Below, piece after piece: positions 8,764-17,847 of a stretch of 64,000 nt of DNA (positions are counted from its first letter, which is position 1; each line of letters starts with the position of its first letter). The notes under the pieces were generated by a model that saw only the letters and a list, made by a program, of their open reading frames with translations, searched no databases and had not been told where the DNA came from. The translations under genes and the position numbers were made by a program. The stretch is from Sphingomonas rubra (lineage in GTDB: Bacteria > Pseudomonadota > Alphaproteobacteria > Sphingomonadales > Sphingomonadaceae): assembly GCF_900115745.1 (NCBI RefSeq), contig NZ_FOXP01000001.1, positions 1 through 64,000 on the forward strand, given 5' to 3'.

Positions 8764-9450
8764 TCAGCGAATCCAGGGGTTCTCCCGAAACCATTTGGTG
8801 ATGATGTACTTGGTGCCGGCGACGACGGGCATGCCTTCGTGGATGGTCGCTTCGTTGGGGCTGCCGTCGGGCTTCATGTTGTTCCAGGCGAGGAGCAGGC
8901 CGCGACGGGGTGCGACGCGGATGCCGGCCTGGGGGAACCAGGTCGCGCCGCCTTCCTCCACGTCGTTCAGGTAGATCATCGCGGTCCAGGTGCGCTGGCC
9001 GCCCTCCGCCTGCATGCGCGGCCAGTAGCTCTCGGTGGCGTGAAAATAATCGTGATGGGCGCGGAATTGCTGGCCGGGGGCGTAGCGCTGGCCCTGCATC
9101 GTCTCGCCGTGCGCGGGATCGATGCCGAGGAGGGCGGCGATCCCCTCGTCGATCGGCTGCACGTCGCGGGCGTAGCGATCCATGTCGCAGCTGTCCGAGG
9201 TGCGGAAGCCTTGATCGTTGCGGTCGGACAGCAGGGTCGAGGGGCGGCGATGCGCGTCGATCATTGCCACCATGCGCGCGCAGGCCGCCGCGTCGAGGAA
9301 GTCGGGATAATAATAAACCTGCGCCGGATCGACGGGCGCGCGCTGCAGCGCCGGATTCGCGTCGAGCCGCGCGGCGACCGCCGCGCCCACCGTGGCGCGA
9401 TTGGGGCTCGCCGAGGGCGATGCCGGCCTGGTCTTGCCGAAGAGCTTCAT
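8764..9450 (-). CDS. 2OG-Fe(II) oxygenase, prolyl 4-hydroxylase type
   Basis: A 228-residue Fe(II)/2-oxoglutarate dioxygenase of the P4Hc fold. The iron ligands are the His and Asp of FRAHHDYF and the His of EATIHEGMPV, with the 2OG-binding Lys in GTKYIITKWFRENPW. EEGGATWFPQAGIRV is the typical core strand. Bacterial members hydroxylate prolyl or other residues; the substrate here is unknown. The gene overlaps the DUF1993 stop by 4 nt (ATGA), so the two are coupled, and it is downstream of it. Confidence 0.9.
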   Translation of the reverse strand: MKLFGKTRPASPSASPNRATVGAAVAARLDANPALQRAPVDPAQVYYYPDFLDAAACARMVAMIDAHRRPSTLLSDRNDQGFRTSDSCDMDRYARDVQPIDEGIAALLGIDPAHGETMQGQRYAPGQQFRAHHDYFHATESYWPRMQAEGGQRTWTAMIYLNDVEEGGATWFPQAGIRVAPRRGLLLAWNNMKPDGSPNEATIHEGMPVVAGTKYIITKWFRENPWIR

Positions 9451-10007
9451 GAAGGCATCGTTCCGGGGCGGAGATAAGCGAACATGTGAGGCACGTAATC
9501 CGCCTTTCCGATTTCAACGCCGCCGGCGCGGATGATCGCGTACGCCATCACGACGTGGAAGTAGAACTGCGGCAGGGCCCAGTCGCGGACATATTGCTCG
9601 CCAGTCAGATCAAAAGCGACACCGCCCGGCAGGTCGATGGCGATCGACAACTCCGCACCCGCGTCGAGGGTGTCGCCAGGCAGGTCGGCCAGAAACGATA
9701 ACGCTTCATCGATGCGCTTCATGGCATCCGCGAGCGAGCCGGGCACGTCGGCGGCATTACGACCCTCGGCGGCGATGGCATCCAGCCATTCGGGAACAGG
9801 TTCGCCCCTCAGCCGAAAGATCGCTTCCTGCGCCTGGAACACGGCGAACCGGATCTGAGCTGCAAGGGGCAACATATCAGCCGTCAGCCGCGCCGCCGGC
9901 AGGTCGTCGGCTTGGTCGGGCATCTGCCGCTGCGCTTTTTCCAGCAAACCCACCAGGGTCCGCAACATTTGTTGATATGTCGGAGCGAGAAGGTTCGTCA
10001 GCGTCAT
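9447..10007 (-). CDS. DUF1993 family protein
   Basis: A 186-residue DUF1993 protein: LLAPTYQQMLRTLVGLLEKA at the N-terminus, LPLAAQIRFAVFQAQEA in the middle and WALPQFYFHVVMAYAIIRA followed by GVEIGKADYVPHMF at the end. The fold is a four-helix bundle related to the DinB/DUF1569 group, and its role is not established. It is the first gene of a two-gene unit with the dioxygenase. Confidence 0.88.
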   Translation of the reverse strand: MTLTNLLAPTYQQMLRTLVGLLEKAQRQMPDQADDLPAARLTADMLPLAAQIRFAVFQAQEAIFRLRGEPVPEWLDAIAAEGRNAADVPGSLADAMKRIDEALSFLADLPGDTLDAGAELSIAIDLPGGVAFDLTGEQYVRDWALPQFYFHVVMAYAIIRAGGVEIGKADYVPHMFAYLRPGTMPS

Positions 10008-10067
10008 GGCCTGTATCGTACAGAGTCGCGATCACCGTGCAATGACGAGGGCGAGCCGGCCCCGCGG

Positions 10068-10979
10068 TCAGCCGATCTCGATGGTCAGGTGCCGCAGCGC
10101 ACGCAAGGGATGGAGGCGGTGGCGGACGGTGGCGCCGTCGGCGACGCCCGTGACGCTGACCACCGCGGCGTATGCGTCCGGCCCGACGCGCCAGACGTGC
10201 AGGTCGGTGATGGCGGCGTCGCCCGGCGCCTCGATCAGGCGGCGTACCTCCGCGGCGATCCGCTCGTCGGTGGCGTCGAGCAGGATGGCGGCGGTGTCGC
10301 GCATCAGCCCCCACGACCAGCGCGCGATCACCGCCGCGCCGAGGATGCCCATCGCCGGGTCCATCCAGGTCCAGCCGAGATAGCGGCCCGCGAGCAGCGC
10401 GGCGATGGCGAGCACGGAGGTGAGCGCGTCGGCGAGGACGTGGACATAGGCGGAGCGGATGTTGTTGTCGTTTCCGTGCGCGGCGCCCGTGTGGGTGGGT
10501 TGATGGGGATGATGGTCGTGCCCGTGATGATTGTGGCCGCCGCCGAGCAGCAGCGCGCTGGCGACGTTCACCGCCAGGCCGAGCAGCGCGATCCAGGTGG
10601 CGGTGCCGAAATCGACGCGAGCGGACTCGAACAGCCGCAGCACCGATTCGCCGCCGATACCGATCGCGGCGAGGCCGAGCACCAGCGCCGAGGCGAAGCC
10701 GGCGAGGTCGCCGACCTTGCCGGTGCCAAAGCTGAAGCGCGGGTCGGCGGCGTGGCGCCTGGCGTAGGAATAGGCCGCGGCGGCGATCGACAGCGCGCCC
10801 GCGTGCGTCGCCATGTGGACACCGTCGGCGAGCAGCGCCATCGAGCCGGTCCAGTATCCGGCGGCGACCTCACCGACCATCATGACGGCGGTCAGCGCGA
10901 CCACCCACAGGGTGCGGCGTGCGTTCTCGTCGTGCGCTTCGCCCAGGAAATCATGCGCGTGGGTGGGAGCGGCGGTCAC
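10068..10979 (-). CDS. dmeF: CDF cation efflux transporter, DmeF-like
   Basis: A 303-residue cation diffusion facilitator with six predicted membrane segments. The metal-site pairs are in LLADGVHMATHAGAL (HxxxD-type, helix 2) and YVHVLADALTSVLAI (helix 5). The His-rich cytosolic loop HNHHGHDHHPHQPTHTGAAH and the short N-terminal HAHDF are typical of the DmeF branch, which exports Co(II)/Ni(II) by proton antiport. It starts at a GTG preceded by AGGAGG seven bases away and overlaps the stop of the [2Fe-2S] gene (GTGA). Metal specificity is inferred from the family. Confidence 0.88.
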   Translation of the reverse strand: MTAAPTHAHDFLGEAHDENARRTLWVVALTAVMMVGEVAAGYWTGSMALLADGVHMATHAGALSIAAAAYSYARRHAADPRFSFGTGKVGDLAGFASALVLGLAAIGIGGESVLRLFESARVDFGTATWIALLGLAVNVASALLLGGGHNHHGHDHHPHQPTHTGAAHGNDNNIRSAYVHVLADALTSVLAIAALLAGRYLGWTWMDPAMGILGAAVIARWSWGLMRDTAAILLDATDERIAAEVRRLIEAPGDAAITDLHVWRVGPDAYAAVVSVTGVADGATVRHRLHPLRALRHLTIEIG

Positions 10980-11533
10980 GGGGCGCCTCCTGTGTCGCGC
11001 GGCGGGACCAGCGCGGGGACGGTGCGGGCGGCGTCGGCGGGATCGATGCCGGCACGCGCGCCGGCGGGGATCACCTCTTCGCCGCGCTGCGCGCGGGCGG
11101 CGCGGCGGATCGCGTCGACCAGGCGCGGGTAGACGCCGCAGCGGCATAGGTTGGTGACGGTGCGGCGGATCGTCTCTTCCGACGGATCGGGATCGCGGCG
11201 CAGGAGTGCGGCGGCCGTCATGACGATACCGGGAACGCAGAAACCGCACTGGACGACATTGTCGGCGAGGAAGGCGAGCTGGATCGGGTGCTCGCGCTCG
11301 CGTGACAGGCCCTCGATCGTGGTGACCACGGTGCCCTCCGCCTCGGCGATGGTCATCCGGCAGGAACGCACGGCGCGGCCGTCCACGTCGACGGTGCAGG
11401 CGCCGCAGTGACCGGTGCCGCAGCCATATTTCGCGCCGGTAAGGTTGGATGCGTCGCGCAGCGCCCAGAGGAGCGGGGTGGCAGGATCGAGGCGGTACTC
11501 GACAGCCTGGTTGTTGACGGTGAAGCGGGTCAT
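10976..11533 (-). CDS. (2Fe-2S)-binding protein, small subunit of a xanthine-oxidase-family enzyme
   Basis: 185 residues with the two clusters of molybdenum hydroxylase small subunits. The plant-type ferredoxin cluster is YGCGTGHCGACTV with the distal Cys in VRSCRM; the helical-domain cluster is VVQCGFCVPGIVM and NLCRCGVYPR. It resembles IorA (isoquinoline 1-oxidoreductase alpha). The C-terminus carries about 35 extra Ala/Pro-rich residues. The expected large molybdopterin subunit is not in the neighbourhood; instead a metal exporter is coupled by a 4-nt overlap. The partner must be elsewhere or lost. Confidence 0.9.
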   Translation of the reverse strand: MTRFTVNNQAVEYRLDPATPLLWALRDASNLTGAKYGCGTGHCGACTVDVDGRAVRSCRMTIAEAEGTVVTTIEGLSREREHPIQLAFLADNVVQCGFCVPGIVMTAAALLRRDPDPSEETIRRTVTNLCRCGVYPRLVDAIRRAARAQRGEEVIPAGARAGIDPADAARTVPALVPPRDTGGAP

Positions 11534-11561
11534 CGGGGTGTGCGCGGGGGGATGGTCACTC

Positions 11562-12323
11562 CTACTCCCGCCAACTCGTGTCGATGCGATCGACCTTGCG
11601 CACCATGGCGGCGAAGTCGGCGGCGCCGGGGCCGCCGGGGACCTGGGCCATGTGGAGGTCGCGCTGGTGAACGGCGACCACCTCGTCCGACACGGGCAGC
11701 GGCTGGCCCATCGACAGGGTGGCGAGCTGGATTTCGCAGGCGCGTTGCAGCGACCAGTGTTTGATGAACGCCTCGGGCAGGGTCTTGCCCATCACCAGGA
11801 TGCCGTGATTACGCAGCAGCATGACGCGCTTCTTGCCAAGATTGGCGAGGAGGCGCTCCCCCTCCTCGTCACGGACGGTGACGCCCTCGAAGTCGTGATA
11901 GGCGATCTGGCCCTGGAAGTTGCAGGCGTAGAAACTGATCGGCTGGAGGCCGCCTTCCAGCGACGACACCGCCATGCCAGCGGTGGTGTGCGTGTGCATG
12001 ATGCAGTGCGCGTCGGGCAGGTGGCGGTGGAAGAGCGCGTGCTGGACGAAGCCGGCGCGGTTGACGCCGTAGGGGCTGTCGCTGAGCTTGTTGCCGTCGA
12101 TGTCGATCTTGACCAGGCTGGACGCCGTCACCTCCGAGAAGTGGAGACCGAAGGGGTTGATGAGGAACGCGCCCTCCTCGCCCGGCACCTTCAAGGTGAT
12201 GTGGTTGTAGATCATCTCGGACCAGCCGAGCATGTCGAACACGCGGTAGCAGGCGGCGAGCTGCTGGCGCGCCTCCCACTCGGCCGCGGTGATTTCCGGA
12301 CGGGACAGGATTGCGGTGGCCAT
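11562..12323 (-). CDS. class II aldolase/adducin family protein
   Basis: A 253-residue class II aldolase/adducin-fold protein. The zinc ligands are visible as HTHTTAG (about residue 115) and, in the C-terminal part, LRNHGILVMG. The general segment MIYNHITLKVPGEEGAFLIN is typical of the longer, often catalytically uncharacterised branch in alphaproteobacteria, not of FucA itself. The ATG at 12323 has an AAGGAGAG site nine bases upstream. It is divergent from the FucP-type permease, which suggests a sugar or sugar-acid substrate, though the actual reaction is unknown. Confidence 0.88.
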   Translation of the reverse strand: MATAILSRPEITAAEWEARQQLAACYRVFDMLGWSEMIYNHITLKVPGEEGAFLINPFGLHFSEVTASSLVKIDIDGNKLSDSPYGVNRAGFVQHALFHRHLPDAHCIMHTHTTAGMAVSSLEGGLQPISFYACNFQGQIAYHDFEGVTVRDEEGERLLANLGKKRVMLLRNHGILVMGKTLPEAFIKHWSLQRACEIQLATLSMGQPLPVSDEVVAVHQRDLHMAQVPGGPGAADFAAMVRKVDRIDTSWRE

Positions 12324-12441
12324 GGCGAGCTCTCTCCTTGCTGCGGCGCTTATCGCACGAGGGGAGGGGGCATTGCCAGCCCGCGGGCGCACGGTCATAC
12401 CGGCCGGGCAACGAAAGGGGACCGCCCGGGTGGCCATCAAC

Positions 12442-13731
12442 ATGGATACGTCGTCCACCACCGCGCAGGCCGCCCAGGGCGACGCGGCGCACGGGTACGA
12501 CGCGCCCGACCTGCGGGTGTTCGTGTTCGCGCTGTTCTTCATCTTCGGCGGGATCACGAGCCTCAACGACGTCATTATCCCCAAGCTGAAGGAGCTATTC
12601 ACGCTCAACTACGCGCAGGCGCTGCTGGTCCAGTCGGCGTTCTTCGCGGCGTACGCGCTGTTCTCGCTGCCGGCGGCGGCGATCGTGCGTCGGGCGGGGT
12701 ACATGAAGACGGCGACGATCGGGTTGCTGACGATGATGGCGGGATGCCTGCTGTTCATTCCCGCCTCGCGATCGGCGACGTTCGGCGTGTTCCTGTTCGC
12801 GCTGTTCGTGCTGGCGGCCGGCATCACGGTGGTGCAGGTGGTGGCCAACCCGCTGATCTCGCTGCTGGGCCGCCCGCAGACGGCGGCGAGCCGGCTGACC
12901 TTCGCGCAGGCGTTCAACTCGCTGGGCACGACGATCTTCCCGTATGTCGGGTCGATCGTGATCCTGGGTGGCTTGGCGACGGTGGACGCGTCGACGCTGA
13001 CCGGTGCGGCGTTGGACGCGTACCGGGCGGCGGAGACGCAGGTCGTCACCAACACCTATATCGGCCTGGCGATCGCGCTGGCCGTGGTGGCGGCGGTGGT
13101 GTGGACCAAGCGCAACCGGTTGCAGGAGCAGCAGGACCATACGGGCTCGATCCTGCACGCCTTCACGCTGCTGCGCCGACCGCGCTTCGCAATGGGGACG
13201 GCGTGCATCTTCCTGTACGTCGGCGCCGAGGTCGCGATCGGGTCGCTGATCGTCAACTACCTGATGATGCCCGAAACGCTGGGGCTGAGCGATCAGGCGG
13301 CGGGCAAGCACGTTCCCTTCTACTGGGGCGGGGCGCTGATCGGTCGGTTCATCGGCGCGTACGTGCTGGCCCGGGTGTCGCCGGCCAAGGTGCTGGCGGG
13401 CGTGGCGGCGGGAGCGATCGCGCTGATCCTGGTCTCCGCCAACACGGTCGGAGCGGTGTCCGCCTGGTCGCTGCTGGCGATCGGGCTGGTCAACTCGATC
13501 ATGTTCCCGACGATCTTCTCGCTGGCGAGCGAGGGGCTGGGCAAGCGGTCGGCCGAAGGGTCGGGCGTGATCGCCACCGCGATCGTCGGCGGCGCCGTCG
13601 TGCCGCCGCTGACGGGCGCGCTGGCGGATGCCAGCGGGTCGCTGCACCTGGCGCTGGCGCTGCCGGCGCTGTGCTACGCGATTATCCTGGCGTACGGAAT
13701 CTATGCCCGTCGGTCGGTGGCGGTGGCGTAA
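12442..13731 (+). CDS. FucP-type sugar:H+ symporter (MFS)
   Basis: A 429-residue major facilitator with 12 predicted helices. The first helix FVFALFFIFGGITSLNDVII and the segment AQALLVQSAFFAAYALFSLP are signatures of the FucP/GluP (fucose, glucose/galactose) branch, as is LTFAQAFNSLGTTIFPYVGS. It imports a hexose or deoxyhexose with protons across the inner membrane. I chose the ATG at 12442; a GTG four codons earlier is possible. It shares a 118-nt promoter region with the divergent aldolase-like gene. Which sugar is carried cannot be told. Confidence 0.88.
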   Translation: MDTSSTTAQAAQGDAAHGYDAPDLRVFVFALFFIFGGITSLNDVIIPKLKELFTLNYAQALLVQSAFFAAYALFSLPAAAIVRRAGYMKTATIGLLTMMAGCLLFIPASRSATFGVFLFALFVLAAGITVVQVVANPLISLLGRPQTAASRLTFAQAFNSLGTTIFPYVGSIVILGGLATVDASTLTGAALDAYRAAETQVVTNTYIGLAIALAVVAAVVWTKRNRLQEQQDHTGSILHAFTLLRRPRFAMGTACIFLYVGAEVAIGSLIVNYLMMPETLGLSDQAAGKHVPFYWGGALIGRFIGAYVLARVSPAKVLAGVAAGAIALILVSANTVGAVSAWSLLAIGLVNSIMFPTIFSLASEGLGKRSAEGSGVIATAIVGGAVVPPLTGALADASGSLHLALALPALCYAIILAYGIYARRSVAVA

Positions 13732-13758
13732 TCGCTGGCGGGAAAGGGCCGGAGGAGG

Positions 13759-15795
13759 TCAGTGCGGCAGTAGTTCGCGGACGGTGGTACCGAGCTTGTC
13801 CATCGAGAACGGCTTGGTGATGACGTGCATGCCCGGCACGAGGTGGCCGTGGCTGAGCACTGCGTTCTCCGCGTAGCCGGTGACGAACAGGATGCGGAGG
13901 TCGGGGCGCAACGCCCGCGCGGCATCGGCGACCTGGCGGCCGTTCATGCCGCCGGGCAGGCCGACATCGGTGAGGAGCAGATCGATACGCTGGTCTGACC
14001 GCAGAATGCGCAGCGCGGCGGCGCCGTCCGCCGCCTCCAGCGTCGCGTAGCCGAGGTCGGCCAGCACCTCGGCGGCGAGCATACGGATGGTGGGCTCGTC
14101 ATCGACCACCAGGATCGTCTCGCCGGCCACTGCCTGGCCGATCTCCGCCGCCGCGGCGCTGGTCTCCGCGTCCGCCTCGGCGTCCGCGGCGGTGCCGAGG
14201 TGACGGGGGAGGTAGATGCACACCATCGTGCCCGCGCCCGGCTCGGAATAGATGCTGACCGAGCCGCCCGACTGTTTGGCGAAGCCGTAGATCATCGACA
14301 GGCCGAGACCGGTGCCGAGGCCGATCGGCTTGGTAGTGAAGAAGGGGTCGAAAGCGTTGGCAACGACGTCGGGCGTCATGCCGGTGCCGGTGTCGGACAC
14401 GCAGAGCGAGATGTACTGGCCGGCCTGCAGGCCGCGCTCGTCGGCGGTGCGGCGGTCCATCCAGCGGTTGGCAGTCTCGATGGTGATGGTGCCGCCGTCG
14501 GGCATCGCGTCGCGCGCGTTGAGGCAGAGATTAAGAACCGCGTTCTCCAGCTGGCCGGGATCGATCAGCGCCGGCCAGAGCCCAGCGGTGTTGACCGTCT
14601 CGATCGTGATCGCCGGCCCGACCGAGCGCTGGATCAGTTCCTCCATGCCGCCGACCAGCTGGCGCACATCGGTCGGCTTGGGGGCGAGCGTCTGACGGCG
14701 GGAAAAGGCGAGCAGGCGGTGGGTGAGCGCGGCGGCGCGACGCGCGGCCCCCTGCGCGGCGGTGATGTAGCGGTCGAGTTCGGCGGTGCGGCCCTGCGCA
14801 ATGCGGACGCCGATCATCTCCAGGCTGCCGGTGATGCCGGTCAGCAGATTGTTGAAGTCGTGGGCGAGGCCCCCGGTCAGCTGGCCGACCGCCTCCATCT
14901 TGTGCGCCTGACGGAGCTGTTCCTCGGTGTCACGCAGCCGCTGCTGCTCGCGGGCGCGCTCGGTAACGTCGTAGACGAACTGATAGGCGCCGACGACGCG
15001 GCCGGCGGGGTCGCGCAGCGGGGTGAAGCGCATCTCGTAATGCACGTCGCTGCCACGGAACTGGTTGACCTCGACGAACCGCTCGCCGGCCAACGCGCGC
15101 GACCAGACCGCCTGGACGCGGGCGCGCTGCTCGGGCTGATTGGCGAGGAGTGCCAGCATGTCGTCGCCGACGTGCGGAGTGACGCCGAATACGCGAGCGA
15201 ACTCGTCGGCGGCGGCCTTGTTGAGCGCGATCCAGCGATAGTCGCAGTCGACGACGTGGACGAAGGCATCGGCGCCATCGACGATCTCGGCGAGTACGCG
15301 CCGCTCGGCCAAGGCGGCGGCGACGCGCGCCTCCAGGCTCTCGTTCATCACCTGAAGCGCGACTTCGGCGCGGCGGCGGCCGCTGATGTCCTGGAAGAGG
15401 ACCGCGACCTGGTTGAGTTCGGCCGGCTCGATCCGGAAGGCAGACAGGCGAAGGTAGCGGCCGGTCGCCTCCAGCTCGCGCTCGAAGCTGATCGCCTCGC
15501 CGGTGCGCAGCACGCGGCCGTAGCGATCGACCCAGTCGTCCGCCTCGTCACCGACCATCTCGCGCACGTACTGGCCGACAACGTTGGGAATGCCGGCATT
15601 GCGCGCGTAGGCGGCGTTGGCCTCGATATGCACGTAATCGCTCAAAGGCCCGTGCGGACCATCGACGAATTCGATGATGCAGAAACCCTCGTCCATCGAG
15701 TCGAACAGCGTGCGATAGCGCGCCGGGTCGAGCCGGGCCGGGTTGCGTCGATCCGGGCTGCGCCGGTCGAAATCAGGCTTCGTCGGTTCCGTCAC
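13759..15795 (-). CDS. PAS-domain hybrid histidine kinase with receiver domain
   Basis: A soluble hybrid sensor kinase of about 678 residues. Two PAS domains come first (TLFDSMDEGFCIIEFV; FVHVVDCDYRWIALNKAAAD), then HisKA with the phospho-His in GGLAHDFNNLLTGI. The ATPase follows with N box NAVLNLCLNARDAM, G1 DTGTGM and G2 GLGTGLGLSMIYGF. A C-terminal receiver has VVDDEP, the phospho-Asp in LLLTDVGLPGG and Lys in VITKPFS. No membrane segment is seen, so it senses a cytosolic cue such as redox or light through PAS. I prefer the GTG at 15795, which has GAAGGGG upstream; an ATG at 15885 would add 30 low-complexity residues. No cognate regulator is adjacent. Confidence 0.9.
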   Translation of the reverse strand: MTEPTKPDFDRRSPDRRNPARLDPARYRTLFDSMDEGFCIIEFVDGPHGPLSDYVHIEANAAYARNAGIPNVVGQYVREMVGDEADDWVDRYGRVLRTGEAISFERELEATGRYLRLSAFRIEPAELNQVAVLFQDISGRRRAEVALQVMNESLEARVAAALAERRVLAEIVDGADAFVHVVDCDYRWIALNKAAADEFARVFGVTPHVGDDMLALLANQPEQRARVQAVWSRALAGERFVEVNQFRGSDVHYEMRFTPLRDPAGRVVGAYQFVYDVTERAREQQRLRDTEEQLRQAHKMEAVGQLTGGLAHDFNNLLTGITGSLEMIGVRIAQGRTAELDRYITAAQGAARRAAALTHRLLAFSRRQTLAPKPTDVRQLVGGMEELIQRSVGPAITIETVNTAGLWPALIDPGQLENAVLNLCLNARDAMPDGGTITIETANRWMDRRTADERGLQAGQYISLCVSDTGTGMTPDVVANAFDPFFTTKPIGLGTGLGLSMIYGFAKQSGGSVSIYSEPGAGTMVCIYLPRHLGTAADAEADAETSAAAAEIGQAVAGETILVVDDEPTIRMLAAEVLADLGYATLEAADGAAALRILRSDQRIDLLLTDVGLPGGMNGRQVADAARALRPDLRILFVTGYAENAVLSHGHLVPGMHVITKPFSMDKLGTTVRELLPH

Positions 15796-15911
15796 GTCCA
15801 CCCCTTCGTCGCCCGCAGGCCGCCGTCCGGATCGCCGCTTGGATCGGTCGACCGCGTGCGAGCGCCTAACGTGCGTCAACGTCATGGGTTGCCGGTGACG
15901 GGATGGGCCGA

Positions 15912-17108
15912 TCAGAACGCCGCGAGCCCGGTGATCGCGCGGCCGAGGATCAGCGCGTGGACGTCGGCGGCGCCTTCGTAGGTGTTGACCGTCTCCAGGT
16001 TCATCAGGTGGCGCATGACCTGATACTCGCCGGAAATGCCGTTGCCGCCGTGCATGTCGCGTGCCTCGCGAACGATCTGGAGCGCCTTGCCGACGTTGTT
16101 GCGTTTGACGATCGACACCATCTCCGGCGCGAAACGGCCCTCGTCCATCAGCCGGCCGACGCGCAAGGAAGCCTGGAGGCCGAGCGCGATCTCCGTCTCC
16201 ATGTCCGCGAGCTTGCGCTGGTACAGCTGGCGGCCGGCGAGCGGCGTGCCGAACTGCTTGCGGTCGAGGCCATAAGCTCGCGCGGCGTAGAAACAGAACT
16301 CGGCGGCGCCGAGCGCGCCCCAGCTGATGCCGTAGCGGGCACGGTTAAGGCAGCCGAACGGGCCTTTCAGCCCCTCGACGTTGGGGAGGAGCGCATCCTC
16401 GCCGATCTCGACCTCGTCCATCATCACCATGCCGGTGATCGAGGCGCGCAAGCTCAGCTTGCCCTCGATCTTGGGCGTCTCCAGCCCCTTCATACCGCGG
16501 TCGAGCACGAAGCCCCTGATCTTGCCGTCGTGCGCGTCCGACTTGGCCCAGATCACGAAGACGTCGGCGATGGGCGAATTGCTGATCCAGGTCTTGGCGC
16601 CGGAGATGACATAGCCGCCGTCGACCTTGCGGGCGCGCGTCGTCATGGCACCGGGATCGGAGCCGGCATCGGGCTCGGTCAGGCCGAAACAGCCGATATA
16701 CTCGCCCGACGCGAGCTTGGGCAGGTATCGGCGGCGCTGCTCCTCCGAGCCGTAGGCGTGGATCGGGTACATGACGAGGCTGGACTGGACGCTCATCATC
16801 GAGCGGTAGCCGCTGTCGATCCGCTCCACTTCGCGCGCCACCAGGCCATAGGCCACGTAACTGGCGCCGACGCCGCCATATTCCTCCGGGATGGTGGGGC
16901 CGAGTAGGCCGAGCTCGCCCATTTCGCGGAAGATCGCGGGATCGGTATGCTCGTGGGCGAACGCCTCGATGATGCGGGGCGCGAGCTTGTCCTGCGCGTA
17001 GGCGCGCGCGGTGTCGCGGATCATCCGCTCGTCGTTGGATAGCTGATCGTCGAGGAGGAAGGGGTCCTCCCAGTCGAACCTGCCCATGCCGCTGCCCTGG
17101 CCTGCCAT
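15912..17108 (-). CDS. gcdH: acyl-CoA dehydrogenase, glutaryl-CoA dehydrogenase type
   Basis: A 398-residue FAD-dependent acyl-CoA dehydrogenase closest to glutaryl-CoA dehydrogenases, which turn glutaryl-CoA into crotonyl-CoA in lysine and tryptophan breakdown. Supporting segments are [55 protein letters not shown] and the catalytic-Glu region [20 protein letters not shown]. The ATG at 17108 has an AAAGGAG site. No lysine-degradation neighbours are present, so the gene stands alone. Substrate assignment rests on these family motifs. Confidence 0.88.
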   Translation of the reverse strand: MAGQGSGMGRFDWEDPFLLDDQLSNDERMIRDTARAYAQDKLAPRIIEAFAHEHTDPAIFREMGELGLLGPTIPEEYGGVGASYVAYGLVAREVERIDSGYRSMMSVQSSLVMYPIHAYGSEEQRRRYLPKLASGEYIGCFGLTEPDAGSDPGAMTTRARKVDGGYVISGAKTWISNSPIADVFVIWAKSDAHDGKIRGFVLDRGMKGLETPKIEGKLSLRASITGMVMMDEVEIGEDALLPNVEGLKGPFGCLNRARYGISWGALGAAEFCFYAARAYGLDRKQFGTPLAGRQLYQRKLADMETEIALGLQASLRVGRLMDEGRFAPEMVSIVKRNNVGKALQIVREARDMHGGNGISGEYQVMRHLMNLETVNTYEGAADVHALILGRAITGLAAF

Positions 17109-17287
17109 CACCGCTTCTCCTTTTGCGAAGCGAGGTACGGCGGCGGGGTGGGGGTGTCCAGTGTGAGAGCAGGAAGACGCTCGATCCATCAGCACCTTCA
17201 TGCCGGGTTCATCCCGGCATCTAGGACCTCGGGCGATGGCGCTGCTGGGTCCTGAACGCCGCACGAAGCCGGGCTGAGCGGAGCTGG

Positions 17288-17587
17288 TCAGGAAGCGTCG
17301 GGATCGAGGACCAAGAGGGAGACGAGTGCCCGACCGCCGTCCCGCTCGACATAACAGTCGGCGACCAGCCGATCCGGGATCGATAGCTCGGCCTTCGGCA
17401 GCGCGGCGAGCCAGGCTTCGGCATCCATGCCGGCGTCCAGCGTCAGCCACACGGCGTCGCCAGCGAAGGTGGCGCTCCACCACGGGGCCGCGTCGCCATC
17501 TACCAGCGCGACCGTGCACTCTGCGGCCGCGGCGGAGCGGGCGAGCGCCGCCCAGGCGGTGGCGACGGGATCGGCGGTGCCGGTCAC
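17288..17587 (-). CDS. hypothetical protein, second gene of a putative SOS-controlled pair
   Basis: A 99-residue acidic protein I cannot assign. It starts at a GTG overlapping the stop of the upstream small gene (GTGA). It contains Trp-rich segments ([18 protein letters not shown]) and no membrane or signal sequence. As part of the unit reading away from a LexA-type box it may be DNA-damage inducible, but that is inference from position. Confidence 0.65.
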   Translation of the reverse strand: MTGTADPVATAWAALARSAAAAECTVALVDGDAAPWWSATFAGDAVWLTLDAGMDAEAWLAALPKAELSIPDRLVADCYVERDGGRALVSLLVLDPDAS

Positions 17588-17757
17588 GCTTCGCTCCCCA
17601 GCAACGCCTCGACCCGGTCGCGCACGCGCTGGCCGATGCGGCGACCGCGGCGGAGGTCGGCGACGAGGCGCGGGTCGTTGACCGCCATCCGCCCGAACTT
17701 GGTCGCGGGCGTCGCGGTGGCGCGCAGATAATGATCGATCCTGATGAGCAGCGACAC
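17584..17757 (-). CDS. small basic hypothetical protein divergent from the S24 gene
   Basis: A 57-residue protein, GTG start with a GGGAGAAGG site just upstream. The sequence [20 protein letters not shown], then [18 protein letters not shown], has the look of a small DNA-binding or repressor-like domain that I have seen next to S24 peptidase genes in sphingomonads. Its function is unknown. Start lies 27 nt from the GTTC-N7-GTTC box, and its stop overlaps the start of the next gene. Confidence 0.7.
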   Translation of the reverse strand: MSLLIRIDHYLRATATPATKFGRMAVNDPRLVADLRRGRRIGQRVRDRVEALLGSEA

Positions 17758-17783
17758 GGGCCTTCTCCCTGATTCTCAAACCC

Positions 17784-17798
17784 GTTCCCCATCTGTTC
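17784..17798. promoter_or_regulatory. LexA/SOS-type operator GTTC-N7-GTTC
   Basis: The sequence GTTCCCCATCTGTTC is an exact match to GTTC-N7-GTTC, the direct-repeat operator bound by LexA in alphaproteobacteria. It sits in the 90-nt gap between two divergent genes. A TAGGAT at 17817-17822 could be the -10 of the S24 gene, which would put the box on its -35 region, and it is also just upstream of the leftward pair. Which promoter it controls is not decided by sequence. Confidence 0.65.
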
Positions 17799-17847
17799 TC
17801 ACTTTTCCAACTTGTCTAGGATTTTTCCTGCGATAGATGCGACCAGG

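Noticed and set aside
11415..13820. Long open frame on the + strand (about 800 codons) across the aldolase region and FucP
   Set aside because: It is antisense to the class II aldolase gene and out of frame with the permease. Composition is Gly/Arg/Ala-rich, as expected of a GC-rich shadow.
14200..15981. 593-codon + frame opposite the hybrid kinase
   Set aside because: It mirrors the kinase's codons and has no domain. The minus strand has all HisKA, ATPase and receiver motifs.
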